From Sodalis sp. CWE (lineage in GTDB: Bacteria > Pseudomonadota > Gammaproteobacteria > Enterobacterales > Enterobacteriaceae), in contig NZ_JAESFE010000001.1 in NCBI RefSeq assembly GCF_019646055.1, positions 450,466 through 514,465 on the forward strand: a stretch of DNA of 64,000 nucleotides. Direction: 5' to 3'. The notes beneath the pieces are model-generated. The model saw only the letters and a list, made by a program, of their open reading frames with translations. It ran no database searches and was not told the DNA's origin. Made by a program: the position numbers and the translations under genes. Within the stretch, counting starts at the first letter, position 1. Every line of letters begins with the position of its first letter. Below are positions 1-11,416 of the stretch, piece by piece.

Positions 1-1387
1 TGCAAAAAAATATTTTCTATCAGAAAATTAGGACACACATAGTACAGATTATGTAATTATCTTTATCTGCTAGATAAACTCTTTTTTTTTCAAAAAAAAT
101 TAGTTGAAAGAACCTATATTTTGCATTCAAAAATTTCAATCACCAGCAGTATAAACACTATTAATAAATTTATGCGATAAATTATACCGTAGCTCATGTT
201 GTGAAACATGATAACCTATCCGTGTTTTCTTAATTATAGCAATTTTATAGAACCACTAATTAAATACATGCCTTGTTATTAAGTTAATTACTACTCTTAA
301 TTAATTTTTATTCATTTATCTGACTGTTGTGATTATCTTTTTCAGTAATAACAACAAGTTTCGTTTTTAGTGAAAACTCATCATGAAAACTAATAAAAAT
401 AGGGGGTATCAAGACTAACAGTTTATTGTATGATTTATTGTTCTTATTACTTGTATGTATCATTTTTATATTATTAGTGTAAAACACTAATATTTTTTAT
501 TAACTTCTGACAAGAAGACCCTTTTTGTAATTATTGTATTCTAAGCGCGCAATATCACTGTCTTTGCATTAATTATATTTTTAAGCTAAGTTAAAACTAA
601 TTTTTGACTGATCTATAACTAAATCATTAAAAGTTGACCTAAATATTTGCATACGAAACAGTCATTTTTCAATCGCAATATTTCTAAAATACTAGGTTTT
701 TTTCATGATTGAAAAGTAGAATTATTGTGAATTTACAATTTTCTTCCATGCGTATATGTATAACTTTCTTCATAAGAAATTTTTTAAATTATAATTCCAG
801 CTAGAAAATTATTATTAACCTGACCTAAAAATAGAGTTAAAATTTAACTGAACTGTTAATTGATTTTATTCAAGTGAGAATAATTAATGCCTTGTTGCTT
901 TTAATGCTAAGTCTCAAATAAGTCTACTAATTTATACATAAATGACATAATAAGAAGTTGCAACATCTTTAACTGTTTTTAATCAATTTAAATCTTGTTG
1001 AAAAAGAGGATTATTTTAAGTTTATCAAATTAACGTTCACAACACTTTATCATAGTAAAGCATACTGTTCATAATCTATTGTTACTATGTTTAACAGTTC
1101 AATTATACAATTGCGTATTTCTGCAAACATTTCTTTTTAAAGAAAAGAATCTTTGTTTTTTAATTATATCGAAACAGGAATCCCTTCACGATTTAATATA
1201 TCTGGCAAGTTTTATCAAAATCTTTAATGCAGTTCCGTATGCGATATTTATAGCAGCATTTGCCAAAATAAATTTTCTATGAAAGAAAACATCAGATCAT
1301 TTTTTCGTTACTATTTTTCAACACATATTACGTATTGATTGCTATAAGCAATCGGTAAATTTTTACATTTTATCAAATTTTAGTAAA
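1..1387. other. Gene-free AT-rich stretch before hisS
   Basis: I see no recognisable gene, tRNA or repeat here. A 67-codon open frame at 1079-1282 is rich in F, L, I and K and resembles chance translation of AT-rich DNA. A small perfect hairpin with arms TTCTT and AAGAA sits at 1131-1144. The stretch lies downstream of hisS and may hold decayed genes that no longer show homology by eye. Confidence 0.6.
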
Positions 1388-2698
1388 TTAAATATTTTCA
1401 ATATATTTTTCTTTTTTATTTAGAATTTCTTGCAATCGTGCAGCAACAAATTTTTGCTCTAGTATTTCTTGAGTGCTTGTAGACAAATCTTTTATTATTA
1501 TTTTCCCAAAATTCATTTCTTCTTCTCTAAGAAGGAGAACAAGGCGAGCGCCATATTTATTTGCACGGCGAAACTGTTTCTTAATATTTCCACCTCCGTG
1601 ATTAATCATTAATCTTAAGAGCGGTAACGTATCACGAAGTTTTTCTGCTAATTGTAGCGCAACACATTGTTGTAAATTTCCTCCATCTACTATTAGATAA
1701 ACATCTATGTAGTTTTTTACAAAAAATTTGGGGTTAACTTTCTTCGTTAAGAAAACTAATCTTTCCATTCCTATTGCAAAACCAATTGCAGGGGTAGGGT
1801 TACATCCTCCCAAATGTTCTATTAAATTATCGTATCGTCCACCACCACAAATAGTATTTTGCGATCCTGTCAAGCGAGGACTAGTCCATTCGAAGATTGT
1901 TCGATTATAATAATCTAGTCCTCTTGCGAGACGATGGTTAATTGTGTATGGAACATTAACTAGCTCTAATAACTTACAAAGTTCGGAAAAATGAACTTTA
2001 GAATCATTGTCGAGATAGTCAGTTAAAATAGGAGCTTTTTTTAGGAAATTCTGAGTATTAGGGTTTTTTGTATCCAATATTCGAATTGGATTAACATACA
2101 TGTGCCGGCGACTATCATCATCTAGTTGGTTTTCATATTGACGTAAAAATTCTTTTAGAGCTTCAGAATATCTCTCGCGCGTTGATAATGAACCAATGGA
2201 GTTCAGTTCTAATTTCATGTGTTCACAAATACCAAGATCTCTCCAACAACGAGCTGTAAGAAGGATAAGTTCAGCGTCAACATCAGGTCCACAGTGTCCG
2301 AATATTTCGACTCCAGTTTGATAAAATTGTCGATATCGACCTTTTTGTGGACGTTCATAACGAAACATTGGACCCATATACCATAATCGCTGCTCTTGAT
2401 TATGCAGAAAACCATGTTCAATGCCAGCTCGAATGCAGCCAGCTGTGCCTTCCGGACGTAGAGCCACATTCTTTCCGCTTCGATCAATGAAAGTATACAT
2501 TTCTTTACCTACTGTATCAGTAGTAGTTCCAATAGCACGCTGAAACAATTTTGTTTGCTCAATGATAGGAAGACGAATTTCGTTATATCCATATCTAATT
2601 AATACATTTTCAACTGCCTTTTCTACCTGTTGAAAAGTAATTGCATCTTCTGATAAGAAATCGTTCATACCACGGATGGCTTGGATATTCTTTCTCAT
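1388..2698 (-). CDS. hisS: Histidyl-tRNA synthetase
   Basis: This class II aminoacyl-tRNA synthetase charges tRNA-His with histidine in the cytoplasm. The 436-residue protein is slightly longer than the usual 424. It opens with [13 protein letters not shown], as E. coli HisS does, which supports the start at 2698. Motif 1 lies near residues 37-57, motif 2 near 108-120 (MFRYERPQ), the histidine-specific loop LARGLDYY at 257-264, and GGGRYD near 285-290. An anticodon-binding domain follows, with HGGGN near 369. About ten extra residues (KKEKYIENI) follow the usual end. It lies 13 bases after ispG on the same strand and probably shares a transcript with rodZ and ispG. Confidence 0.97.
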   Translation of the reverse strand: MRKNIQAIRGMNDFLSEDAITFQQVEKAVENVLIRYGYNEIRLPIIEQTKLFQRAIGTTTDTVGKEMYTFIDRSGKNVALRPEGTAGCIRAGIEHGFLHNQEQRLWYMGPMFRYERPQKGRYRQFYQTGVEIFGHCGPDVDAELILLTARCWRDLGICEHMKLELNSIGSLSTRERYSEALKEFLRQYENQLDDDSRRHMYVNPIRILDTKNPNTQNFLKKAPILTDYLDNDSKVHFSELCKLLELVNVPYTINHRLARGLDYYNRTIFEWTSPRLTGSQNTICGGGRYDNLIEHLGGCNPTPAIGFAIGMERLVFLTKKVNPKFFVKNYIDVYLIVDGGNLQQCVALQLAEKLRDTLPLLRLMINHGGGNIKKQFRRANKYGARLVLLLREEEMNFGKIIIKDLSTSTQEILEQKFVAARLQEILNKKEKYIENI

Positions 2699-2711
2699 GT
2701 CATAAAATTTT

Positions 2712-3839
2712 TTATTTATTACTCTCTATCAAGCTTGCCATAATTCGATTTTTTTTATCTAACATTGCTGCTTTTGCGCGAATTCGCGTTTCTAATTGAT
2801 TAATAATTAACTCATTGCTTAAACGTTCATTTTGACGTATTCCATTTTCATAATAGCTGCTTTTCTTATATCCACCGATTACTCCCAATGTAGACGTCAT
2901 AGCTTCACCAAGACCGTTTACTATGCAACCAATAATAGATATATCCATTGGAGTAATGATGTCTTCCAGTCGCTGTTCCAACTCTTTAACAGTATTAATT
3001 ACATCAAATTCTTGGCGAGAACATGTTGGGCAAGCAATAAAATTTATGCCACGAGTGCGAATCCTCAGTGATTTTAAAATATCAAAAGCAACTTTTACTT
3101 CTTCTATTGGATCTGTTGCCAGTGAAACTCGTATCGTATCACCAATACCTTCACTTAATAATAAGCCAAGTCCAATAGCGGATTTTACTGTACCGCTACG
3201 GGCTCCACCAGCTTCGGTAACACCTAAATGAATAGGCTGATCGATATGCGAGGCTAAAAGCCGAGAGGATTGTACTGTCAAAAACACGTCCGAAGCTTTT
3301 ATACTAACTTTAAAACTATCAAAGTTAAGTCGATCAAAAATATTAATATGCCGCATGGCTGATTCTAATAAAGCCTCAGGAGAGGGCTTCCCGTACTTTT
3401 TTTGCAAATCGCGCTCAAGAGAACCAGCGTTAACACCAATACGAATTGGGATATTACTATCACGAGCGCAGTTCACTACAGAACGAATTTTTCTTTCATT
3501 TCCGATATTCCCTGGATTGATACGCAAGCAATCGGCTCCATATTCTGCAACTTTTAGTGCAATGCGATAATTATAGTGAATATCTGCTATCAAAGGAACA
3601 GTTACTTCTTTTTTGATTAATTTAAAAGCTTCAGCAGCATGCATAGTAGGTACTGAGACACGGACCACATCAGCACCAGCTCGCTCCAACGAACGTATTT
3701 GTTGAACTGTCGCTACAACGTCTGTAGTGCGAGTATTAGTCATTGACTGTACAATAATTGGAGCCCCATTACCTATCGGCACTTTACCAATATAAATACG
3801 TTTTGATTTTCGACGAATTATTGAGGTAGACCTACACAT
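2712..3839 (-). CDS. ispG: 4-hydroxy-3-methylbut-2-enyl diphosphate synthase (flavodoxin)
   Basis: IspG performs the penultimate step of the non-mevalonate isoprenoid pathway, reducing methylerythritol cyclodiphosphate with a [4Fe-4S] cluster. The 375 residues match the family length. The cluster ligands are visible as C270 and C273 (ACPTCSR) and C305 (IIGC). The following motif normally reads NGPGE but here reads NGLGE, with leucine at 310 next to E312. This is unusual and was checked in the DNA. The start overlaps the end of rodZ by 22 bases and hisS follows at 13 bases, so the three genes look like one operon. The cluster must be supplied by a system outside this window, because the isc scaffold genes are missing beside iscS. 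Confidence 0.96.
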   Translation of the reverse strand: MCRSTSIIRRKSKRIYIGKVPIGNGAPIIVQSMTNTRTTDVVATVQQIRSLERAGADVVRVSVPTMHAAEAFKLIKKEVTVPLIADIHYNYRIALKVAEYGADCLRINPGNIGNERKIRSVVNCARDSNIPIRIGVNAGSLERDLQKKYGKPSPEALLESAMRHINIFDRLNFDSFKVSIKASDVFLTVQSSRLLASHIDQPIHLGVTEAGGARSGTVKSAIGLGLLLSEGIGDTIRVSLATDPIEEVKVAFDILKSLRIRTRGINFIACPTCSRQEFDVINTVKELEQRLEDIITPMDISIIGCIVNGLGEAMTSTLGVIGGYKKSSYYENGIRQNERLSNELIINQLETRIRAKAAMLDKKNRIMASLIESNK

Positions 3840-4744
3840 TTATTTTTTCCTAAATTTATGGATAGATTTGATTGGTCATCAATAGGCGGCACAGTTAATT
3901 TTGCAACTTGATTTGATTGAATAAATCGATTAAGATTTATCGATTTTCCGTGAAAATAAATCTGTGTTGCAGCAGGAGCTCCGATGCGGAGTTTATATGG
4001 AATTTGGCCAGTAAGATTTAATTTTGTACCTTTATATTTTGTGCCGCTAAATAATTTTTTTCCAGTGTCATCAAGCACTTCTAACCAACAATCGTCACTA
4101 AATATCAGAACTAGCGTATTTAGATGATTAGAGTCATTAACAAAAACATTAGCAGCATTTGATAATGTATTCGTTGGTAAAAAATACGATGATTTTATTG
4201 GATCTGTTTCATTAGCTGATGAAAACCAACTAACTTCGTCATCAACTTGTTTCATCAATGTAATTTCGTTACTCTTATTATGTAAACTTAGCAAAGAGAA
4301 CTGATTAGTCATACTGGTGGTATCTTGTTGTTGTAGTCGATGATTTTGCCACCACCAAACACCTGTTAAACTAATTAAAATAGACAAAATAAGCCACGTA
4401 AGTTTCATTAACCAATTATCATACTTTTTATATGTATCAGTAAGCGAAAAGTTTTTAATTGGCATTATCTTTGATATTTTTATTGGTACTTGTTTAGCTA
4501 TCATTGTTATTAATTCTTCTTCAGAAATTCTAACAAGACGTGCATAGGATCGAATATACCCTCGTAAAAATGTTAAAGAAAGGTTGGGATTAATAAAATC
4601 ATTTTCGATATCTTTTACCGTGGATACTTTTAAGCAGAGCTTTTTAGCCACTAAGTGTTGACTCAATCCCATATTTTCACGGGCTTGACGTAAACGTCTT
4701 CCTATACTAGTTGATTCTTTGTTTTTCAAAATCTTAACATTCAT
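3818..4744 (-). CDS. rodZ: Cytoskeletal protein RodZ
   Basis: RodZ is an inner-membrane protein that links the MreB cytoskeleton to the cell-wall elongation machinery and helps keep rods in shape. The 308 residues (E. coli has 337) begin with a cytoplasmic helix-turn-helix near residues 14-50 ([12 protein letters not shown]). One membrane segment lies at about 113-132. A periplasmic domain follows, with the conserved pattern [16 protein letters not shown]. The linker after the membrane segment is shorter than in E. coli. The last codons overlap ispG by 22 bases. Retention fits the other wall genes in the window (mltG, lpoB, ldtB). The position directly before ispG-hisS is the E. coli arrangement. 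Confidence 0.93.
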   Translation of the reverse strand: MNVKILKNKESTSIGRRLRQARENMGLSQHLVAKKLCLKVSTVKDIENDFINPNLSLTFLRGYIRSYARLVRISEEELITMIAKQVPIKISKIMPIKNFSLTDTYKKYDNWLMKLTWLILSILISLTGVWWWQNHRLQQQDTTSMTNQFSLLSLHNKSNEITLMKQVDDEVSWFSSANETDPIKSSYFLPTNTLSNAANVFVNDSNHLNTLVLIFSDDCWLEVLDDTGKKLFSGTKYKGTKLNLTGQIPYKLRIGAPAATQIYFHGKSINLNRFIQSNQVAKLTVPPIDDQSNLSINLGKNKCVGLPQ

Positions 4745-5298
4745 TAATTGGAAGGAGAACTGATAACTTATTCGTTATGAAATAACCATTACTTACAAGA
4801 TTTATACTAACAATTAATTTGACTAGTTTAAAAAACTGTATAGTTAATTGATGATTAACATTTATTGCAAACATAAAAGTTATGAAAATTTTAATGAATG
4901 AATGTTCGTGTTGTTATAGTTGAATTATTCGCTATGTTTTAGCGTATTCTTCATTCAAAGAAATATCCATTAAAAGAAAAAATGATTCATAAATTTTTAT
5001 TTAAAAATTCTTCTAGTTATAAAAATATTGCACTTAATTATTTACTTTTATTTTTGATTGATTCAAATAGTTTGAATAAAAAAATTTAATAAGGGATACT
5101 CAACAAGTAATATTACCAATTATATGAATTTGCCTTAATAAAATTTATACTTTTAGTAACATTTCACTCTCATGTTTCAGTTTAAAAAGTTTCTTCGAAC
5201 CTATTTAGATAGTCTATATTAATAATTTTTCTTCTATCTACATAATGAACATTTACTAAACTGATTGACCTATATTAATTTACTTGGTGATTTATCTT
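4745..5298. other. Gene-free stretch between rodZ and rlmN
   Basis: These 554 bases are AT-rich with stops in all frames and no recognisable gene or RNA. In E. coli the two flanking genes are adjacent, so this looks like spacer that has expanded rather than a decayed gene. Confidence 0.5.
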
Positions 5299-6396
5299 TT
5301 AAAGTTTTTTGGAACGATTTATTACGGTTCCAGTTAACTGTCCACAGGCAGCATTGATCTCATCACCACGTGACTTACGAATTATGGTAACAAATCCATA
5401 ACTAATAAGAATTTTAGCAAAATGTTTTATTCGAGCGTTAGAACTACAGTTATAAAAAGCACCTGGAAACGAATTCCATGGAATAAGATTAATTTTACAA
5501 GGTACGCCTTTTAAACATTTTGCCAGCTGATGCGCGTGTTCAATTCTATCATTAAAATGATCAAGCATTACATACTCTATTGTTACATAGCCACGACTAG
5601 CACGAGATTTATTGATATAATTACGTGTAGCTGTTAGAACGGCCTTAATATTATATCTTTGATTGATTGGAACAATCTTGTTACGCATTGAATCATTTGG
5701 TGCGTGCAATGAAATTGCTAACGATACATCAATCATATTACTGAGTTTTTCTAAGGCTGGCACTATACCAGAAGTAGATAATGTCACATGCCGTTTAGAA
5801 AGACCAAAACCAAGATTATCTAACATAATTTCCATTGCAGGTACTACATTCGCGAGATTTAATAATGGTTCTCCCATACCCATCATTACTATATTAGTGA
5901 TGGGGCGTTTTCCTGTAATTTTTTCTGGACCAATCATTTTAGCTACACGCCAAACTTGACCGATAATTTCAGACACTTTTAGGTTTCGATTAAAACCCTG
6001 CTGTCCAGTAGAGCAAAAAGAACACCGTAGCGCGCAACCTACCTGAGAAGAAACACAAAGCGTAGCTCGATTTTTTTCAAGAATGTAAACTGTTTCTATT
6101 TGTTGCTGATTGTCTACCTTAATGATCCATTTAATTGTTCCGTCAGAAGCATGATGTTTCTCTTTTACTTCTGGTGCACGAATTTCTGCTAACGCTTTTA
6201 GCTTAATACGTAAATTTTTATTAAGATTTGTCATGACCTCAAAATCATCACAACAGTAATGGTAAATCCACTTCATTACTTGATCAGCATGAAACGGTTT
6301 TTCTTTTAATAGCAAAAAAAATCGACGAAGTTGCTGACGATTCATGTCAAGTAGGTTTAATTTTTCTTTAGTATCAGAATTAGGAATAACTGACAT
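5299..6396 (-). CDS. rlmN: Dual-specificity 23S rRNA/tRNA adenine C2-methyltransferase RlmN
   Basis: This radical-SAM enzyme methylates carbon 2 of A2503 in 23S rRNA and of A37 in some tRNAs. The 365 residues carry the iron-sulfur ligands in a CxxxCxxC pattern at C121, C125 and C128 (CALRCSFC). The two catalytic cysteines are at about C114 (ATLCVS) and C351 (INAACGQL), each four positions before their E. coli counterparts. The motif GMGEPLLNL is also present. The N-terminus starts at [19 protein letters not shown], close to the E. coli start. It stands alone here, with ndk and the following E. coli genes missing upstream. Confidence 0.96.
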   Translation of the reverse strand: MSVIPNSDTKEKLNLLDMNRQQLRRFFLLLKEKPFHADQVMKWIYHYCCDDFEVMTNLNKNLRIKLKALAEIRAPEVKEKHHASDGTIKWIIKVDNQQQIETVYILEKNRATLCVSSQVGCALRCSFCSTGQQGFNRNLKVSEIIGQVWRVAKMIGPEKITGKRPITNIVMMGMGEPLLNLANVVPAMEIMLDNLGFGLSKRHVTLSTSGIVPALEKLSNMIDVSLAISLHAPNDSMRNKIVPINQRYNIKAVLTATRNYINKSRASRGYVTIEYVMLDHFNDRIEHAHQLAKCLKGVPCKINLIPWNSFPGAFYNCSSNARIKHFAKILISYGFVTIIRKSRGDEINAACGQLTGTVINRSKKL

Positions 6397-7294
6397 TTAA
6401 TACTGGAGTTCTTGGTAAGATTTAACCAACATTACTTTCATAAGTATTTATTCTCTCTGTCACTTTATGATCTAAAAAATCAGAGGTTATTTAGATAACA
6501 ATTCAAATATATACACTACTCTATTTTTTAATTGAAGTAAGTTAAATTGCGAAATCTTCTTGATCAAAGAAATAAAATCAACTTAAAGACATTAAAATTG
6601 GCTTTTAATTTTTTCTTTAATAAAAGAAGGAAAGAAAACTATATAATTTTATTTATTTGTTAGCAGAATTATTTCTAAAAAATAGATTTATATAATAAAG
6701 AACAGTGCATAATATCCAACTTTTTCTTCCAATTTTAGAAGAAAATATGGTACATATTACACGGTACTTATAAATAAATAATAATTATATGTCTATTTAT
6801 GTGCAATCTTTTAAGTAAATCTTCTTGTTAGAAGATAATACATGTTAGACATCTTCTCCGTTGCTTTATTTTTTCTTAAACTAATAGTCTTAAAGAAAGT
6901 TAATTTTATTAAATTAAAGTTTTTTATTAACGCCTTCTATACTAGAAACTTTTCATACTTTCACTATCCAAAAATTTTTTTAAAGTATCGTTTTTCCTAT
7001 AAAAAAATTGAACGATTGGAGTTTCTATTTGAAACTTTTTCTAAGTCAATCTAATTAAAAATTAGAATTTTATTTAAATTAATTAGTTGATTAATAACTC
7101 AATTTTATTTAGGTTTTAACAAACAGAAGCAATGATTTAATTGACACAATTTTAAGAAAGTAAAAGTTTAGTCAATTTACCAAAAATATTATTTAATAAG
7201 CCATTCCATACACATCAATTTATATTAATAACTAAGTTTTTTAAACATTAATCCTTTAAAGGAGACTCTCTATTAAAAGAGATAGTGTTAAATA
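6397..7294. other. Gene-free stretch between rlmN and pepB
   Basis: In E. coli ndk and several other genes lie here, and I find no trace of them. A 70-codon frame at 6842-7054 is F/K/L-rich and looks random. Three perfect small hairpins are visible: 6722-6745 (arms TTTTCTTC and GAAGAAAA), 6820-6837 (core TCTTCT and AGAAGA) and 7252-7263 (arms TCCTT and AAGGA). The last lies just beyond the pepB stop and could help end its transcript. Confidence 0.55.
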
Positions 7295-8611
7295 TTAATC
7301 CTTTTCTTTAGCTAATAAAAAATTAGCTAATGTACAAACACCTAATCCAGTTGAACCTGCTGACCATTTTTCTACTTCCTTTTCATAGTAAGAGGCAGAA
7401 CAATCTATATGTAACCAGTTACAGCGATAATTTTCTATAAAAAAGGATAAAAATGCTGCGGCAATACTAGCGCCCGCAGTAATTGTAGAATTACAATATG
7501 TTACGTTACTTATGTCTGCAAAGTTAGATGACAAATGACAACGATGCATTTCTGCCAAAGGCAGACGCCAAAAATACTCATGTTCTTCTCTAGCGCTTTT
7601 TATTAGTTCTTTTGCTAATATTTCATCAAAACTAAATAATGCATGGTAATCATTACCTAAGGCAATTTTTGCTGCACTAGTTAATGTAGCGCAGTCAACA
7701 ATAAACTTCGGCTTAATTAAGCTAGCATCAATAAGTCCATCAGCCAATATTAAACGTCCTTCCGCATCAGTATTCATTACTTCCACGGATTTTCCATTAC
7801 GATAATGGATAATATCGCCTGCTTTTAAAGCGTTTCCATTTATCATATTATCCGTGCAGCACAAAATTAACTGTACTCTTTTTTTTAATCCACGACAGAT
7901 AGCCAAAGCTAATGCACCTGTTAACATAGCAGCACCACTCATATCTGACTTCATAGAATTCATGAAAACACTATTTTTCAGATGATAGCCACCTGTATCA
8001 AAAGTTACCCCTTTCCCAACTAAGCAAAACAATGTTGGGGTTTTTGTATCTCCACTTGGATTATAATCTATTGTTAATAATACTGGATTTCGATCAGAAC
8101 TACGACCAACAGAATATAAACCTAAATAACGATTGTCTAATAGAGATTTACCTGCCAAAATACGATAATTTGCATCATTTTTAGCTATGGAAAAAATAAA
8201 GCCTATCGTATTCTGTACTAATTGCTCTGGACCAAGCTCATCTGCTGGTGTATTGATTGTATGTCTAACCCAATCAACAACTTTGATTCTATCATTTAAT
8301 TCCTTGCGATCTTTATCTAAAAGAATTGGCCAGGTTATACAACTTTCTTTTTTAGGAGAATAAAAACCCTGCCAGAACGCCCAGCAACGATTTAAGTTCC
8401 ATGCATCTCCAATTAATGCGATTTCTCTTATTCCTTGCTTACTAATTATTCGTCCTGCTTTTTGAATTGCAATCAGTGGATCATTATCTATCAAGTGAAT
8501 AGTCATTACATGTTTGTTAGTACTTAGCAGTGCTTTTTCTCCCCAAAACCACTCAGCTGGTATGGAAGATATTGTAAGATGCATTATTTTTTTTATCAAA
8601 AACTTCTCCAA
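7295..8611 (-). CDS. pepB: Peptidase B (M17 leucyl aminopeptidase family)
   Basis: PepB is a cytoplasmic two-metal aminopeptidase that recycles peptides. The 438 residues (E. coli PepB has 427) show the M17 signature NTDAEGRL at 280-287. The metal-binding and catalytic segments are KGVTFDTGGYHLK near 200-212 and MKSDMSGAA near 220-228. The shared opening of the family (WGEKALLS, then DADRCWAFWQG-like text) points to PepB rather than PepA. The start could be here or at the methionine nine codons further in (MHLTIS), which lines up better with E. coli. The E. coli partner genes iscX, fdx, hscAB, iscA and iscU, which separate pepB from iscS, are missing. Confidence 0.93.
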   Translation of the reverse strand: MEKFLIKKIMHLTISSIPAEWFWGEKALLSTNKHVMTIHLIDNDPLIAIQKAGRIISKQGIREIALIGDAWNLNRCWAFWQGFYSPKKESCITWPILLDKDRKELNDRIKVVDWVRHTINTPADELGPEQLVQNTIGFIFSIAKNDANYRILAGKSLLDNRYLGLYSVGRSSDRNPVLLTIDYNPSGDTKTPTLFCLVGKGVTFDTGGYHLKNSVFMNSMKSDMSGAAMLTGALALAICRGLKKRVQLILCCTDNMINGNALKAGDIIHYRNGKSVEVMNTDAEGRLILADGLIDASLIKPKFIVDCATLTSAAKIALGNDYHALFSFDEILAKELIKSAREEHEYFWRLPLAEMHRCHLSSNFADISNVTYCNSTITAGASIAAAFLSFFIENYRCNWLHIDCSASYYEKEVEKWSAGSTGLGVCTLANFLLAKEKD

Positions 8612-9061
8612 AAAGATTTAGACTGAATCTTAATTCTTAAATTATTATTAATGTATTGAATACCACCTGCTTCTTAGCATATCAAACACTTAAAGGAAAA
8701 TTTTCTAAATATTATCTAATTATACGTTTTTCATAAAATTCTCTATAGAACTATCAAAACTAATTCCAGATTAAAAAATTTTTTCTAAAAAAGAAAATAA
8801 TTTAATCTTTCAAAATTAAAAAACCGCGATAAATTTCTTCGGAATTAAGAATGATTTAATTATTAGTTTTTTTATCGCTTTTTAATAAAAAACATTGCTA
8901 GAATAATCTTTCTATTTAATGTTACTTTAAAAATAAAAAAATTTGTTTTATTTACTCTAGTAACGTTTGCTAAATAACAAATTATTGTAATGCTGTTTAT
9001 TAAGCATAAAACAAATTCGCCCTAACAAAAAAACTAACTGGTTTCAATATACAATAGTAAT
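8612..9061. other. Remnant gap where iscU-iscX would lie
   Basis: In E. coli the genes iscU, iscA, hscB, hscA, fdx and iscX fill the space between iscS and pepB. Only about 450 bases remain. I find no open frame or recognisable fragment of any of them on either strand. Confidence 0.6.
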
Positions 9062-10216
9062 TTATATAGAACGAAGTTTTGTTATTGCTTTCTTAACTTG
9101 ATTAACAGCGTATTCTATTTCTTCACTAGTGGTAAAACGTCCTAAAGAAAAACGAATAGAACAATGAGCAAGTGTATCTTCTATCCCCATAGCTCGCAAA
9201 ACATAAGATGGTTTGAGAGTAGAAGAAATACAAGCAGATCCTGTTGATACAGCTAAATTTTTTAGGGCAAGAATAAGAAGTTCACTATCAACAACATTCT
9301 TAAAACTAACGTTCAATATTGTTGCTAAATTTTGATGTAGCGTTCCATTTAGTATTACTCCACCAACCTGGTTTAATCCTTCCCATAACTGATTACGGAG
9401 AATTTTAAGTCGTGGCATTTCGTCCCCAATTTTTTGAGCTGCAATACGACAAGCCTCACCCATTCCAACAATCTGATGTACAGGTAACGTTCCAGCACGT
9501 ATACCTTGCTCTTGATTGCCTCCATGTATTTGTGCTTTAAGACGTACTGGTGGAGTTCGACGTATAAACAAACCACCAATACCTTTTGGTCCGTATATTT
9601 TATGTCCGCTAAAAGACATCAGATCCACTGGAAGTTTTGCAAGATCGATGGGAAGTTTTCCAATACTTTGGGTAGCATCCGAATGAAAAAGTACTTTACG
9701 GACACGACATAAGTTACTAAAAGCTGCAATATCGTGGATCACTCCGGTTTCATTATTAACATGCATTAAAGACACTAAAATGGTATCATCTCGTAAAGCA
9801 TCACTTAACTGATCCAGAGAAATAGAACCATTTTTTGCTGGAGATAATCTTGTTATAGAAAATCCTTCTTTTTCTAGTTGCCAACAAGTTTCTAGTACTG
9901 CTTTATGCTCAGTCATGGCTGTAATGATATGTCGTCCCTTGGAAAGATTAGCATAAGCAGCCCCTTTAAGAGCCAAATTATTAGATTCAGTTGCTCCAGA
10001 AGTAAAAATAATTTCTCGAGAATCACTACCAATCAATTTAGCAACATGATTTCGTGCAATATCCACCGCCTCTTCTGCCAACCATCCGTAATAATGTGAA
10101 CGGGAAGCTGGATTACCAAAAACGCCTTTTATTGTAAGGTACTGCATCATTTTTTCTGCTACCTGTGGATCTGCTGGCGTAGTAGAAGAATAATCAAGAT
10201 AAATTGGTAATTTCAT
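9062..10216 (-). CDS. iscS: Cysteine desulfurase IscS, lacking the usual C-terminal tail
   Basis: IscS is a pyridoxal-phosphate enzyme that takes sulfur from cysteine and passes it as a persulfide to partners such as IscU (clusters) and TusA (tRNA thiolation). The 384 residues show the cofactor lysine K206 in [10 protein letters not shown] and the persulfide cysteine C329 in STGSACISS. The first 384 residues align with E. coli IscS from [10 protein letters not shown] onward. The protein then stops at TKLRSI, about 20 residues before the E. coli end, which includes the segment known to contact IscU. No isc partner gene remains beside it. Retention for tRNA thiolation would fit the presence of tusE in this window; that role is an inference. 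Confidence 0.95.
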   Translation of the reverse strand: MKLPIYLDYSSTTPADPQVAEKMMQYLTIKGVFGNPASRSHYYGWLAEEAVDIARNHVAKLIGSDSREIIFTSGATESNNLALKGAAYANLSKGRHIITAMTEHKAVLETCWQLEKEGFSITRLSPAKNGSISLDQLSDALRDDTILVSLMHVNNETGVIHDIAAFSNLCRVRKVLFHSDATQSIGKLPIDLAKLPVDLMSFSGHKIYGPKGIGGLFIRRTPPVRLKAQIHGGNQEQGIRAGTLPVHQIVGMGEACRIAAQKIGDEMPRLKILRNQLWEGLNQVGGVILNGTLHQNLATILNVSFKNVVDSELLILALKNLAVSTGSACISSTLKPSYVLRAMGIEDTLAHCSIRFSLGRFTTSEEIEYAVNQVKKAITKLRSI

Positions 10217-11416
10217 TAATATTAATTCTATGCAAGATAAATTGTTTCAATACAAAACTATGATATGCTAAAATCTTTTGTATTAATTAGTGTTAACATC
10301 AATGGTAATTTTATTACGATAAATCATCAATTGTATTAATTCTTTGAAAGAATTTATACTCAAAAAACCTGTATATACAATGTTGTGATCTTAACTCAAC
10401 TCAGTAAGAAGGTTCTGTGTAAATAAAAAAAAATTATTTTAATGAAATTTTAGAATAATATTTTTAACAGAAAAAGCCTAAGAAAACGAAGTAGGACAGC
10501 GTCGTCAATCATAAAAAACAGAAACTCTTTAGTGCTTTTAACTTATTCTAAATCAATTTCTAAAAACTATTCATTAATAAAGCTAACATATGGATAAAAA
10601 ATCGCATTTGCATAATAGTAACTGTAATTGTTTTACGCACCAGTTAGTATGCAATACCTATTTTAAGCGACTAGTTAATTCATAAAAGCAATTACTCGAG
10701 ATAATTTTACGAGATTTCTAAATATATTTTTTTGAGCTAGATCATGATGAAATCGAATTCAATAAAAATATGAAATATTCCTTACAGTTAATAATCGTTT
10801 GGCTAGCTGTCTTATAAGACTAAAAACTAAAACCTAGTATTTTTAATTATAACTCTAGTTCTTTGAAGAAGATTTTTATTTTCCTGTTGTAAGAATGAAA
10901 ATCAACTCAACACATAACAAAGAATTGATTTATTTTATTCAATATTCAGCTATGATGTAATATTTAGTGTTTGAAATCACCAAAAACTATATAAAGAGTA
11001 ATGATTGAGGACGATTACAATTCTGACATGTTTTTTACCAAAACTAAACTAATCACTGGTAACTGATTTCATTTAAGAAACAGAATTAAATTAAAAACTA
11101 TTAAACTTATCACTTAAGATATTTGAGATTGATTGGTTAGGAAGTTATACATATTACTATACAATTATTCATGTGCACTGTTAGTTATTATATATATTAT
11201 ATAGGTCGTTCTATTTTTTAACCTTTAAAAAAAACTACTATTAAATATAGAAAATTTTAAAATTAAACTGCATCCTATTGTTGAATAGATATCAAAAATT
11301 ACATAAAAAGTTATATGATAAAAAAATCGTAAATCTTCTAAAATTTTAGAATTATACAGCATAAGTTTGCACTGTTTTTATCCCAGAAAATTTAAATTTA
11401 ATTTAGTGGAAAACCT
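10217..11416. other. Gene-free stretch where iscR and trmJ would lie
   Basis: E. coli has iscR and trmJ between iscS and suhB. Neither can be recognised in these 1200 bases, which are AT-rich with no frame of note. No tRNA or obvious regulatory repeat is visible. Confidence 0.6.

Noticed and set aside
1079-1282. 67-codon plus-strand open frame before hisS, and similar frames at 6842-7054, 15324-15512 and 42018-42203
   Set aside because: Compositions dominated by F, L, I, K and N with no family features, as expected for chance frames in AT-rich DNA.
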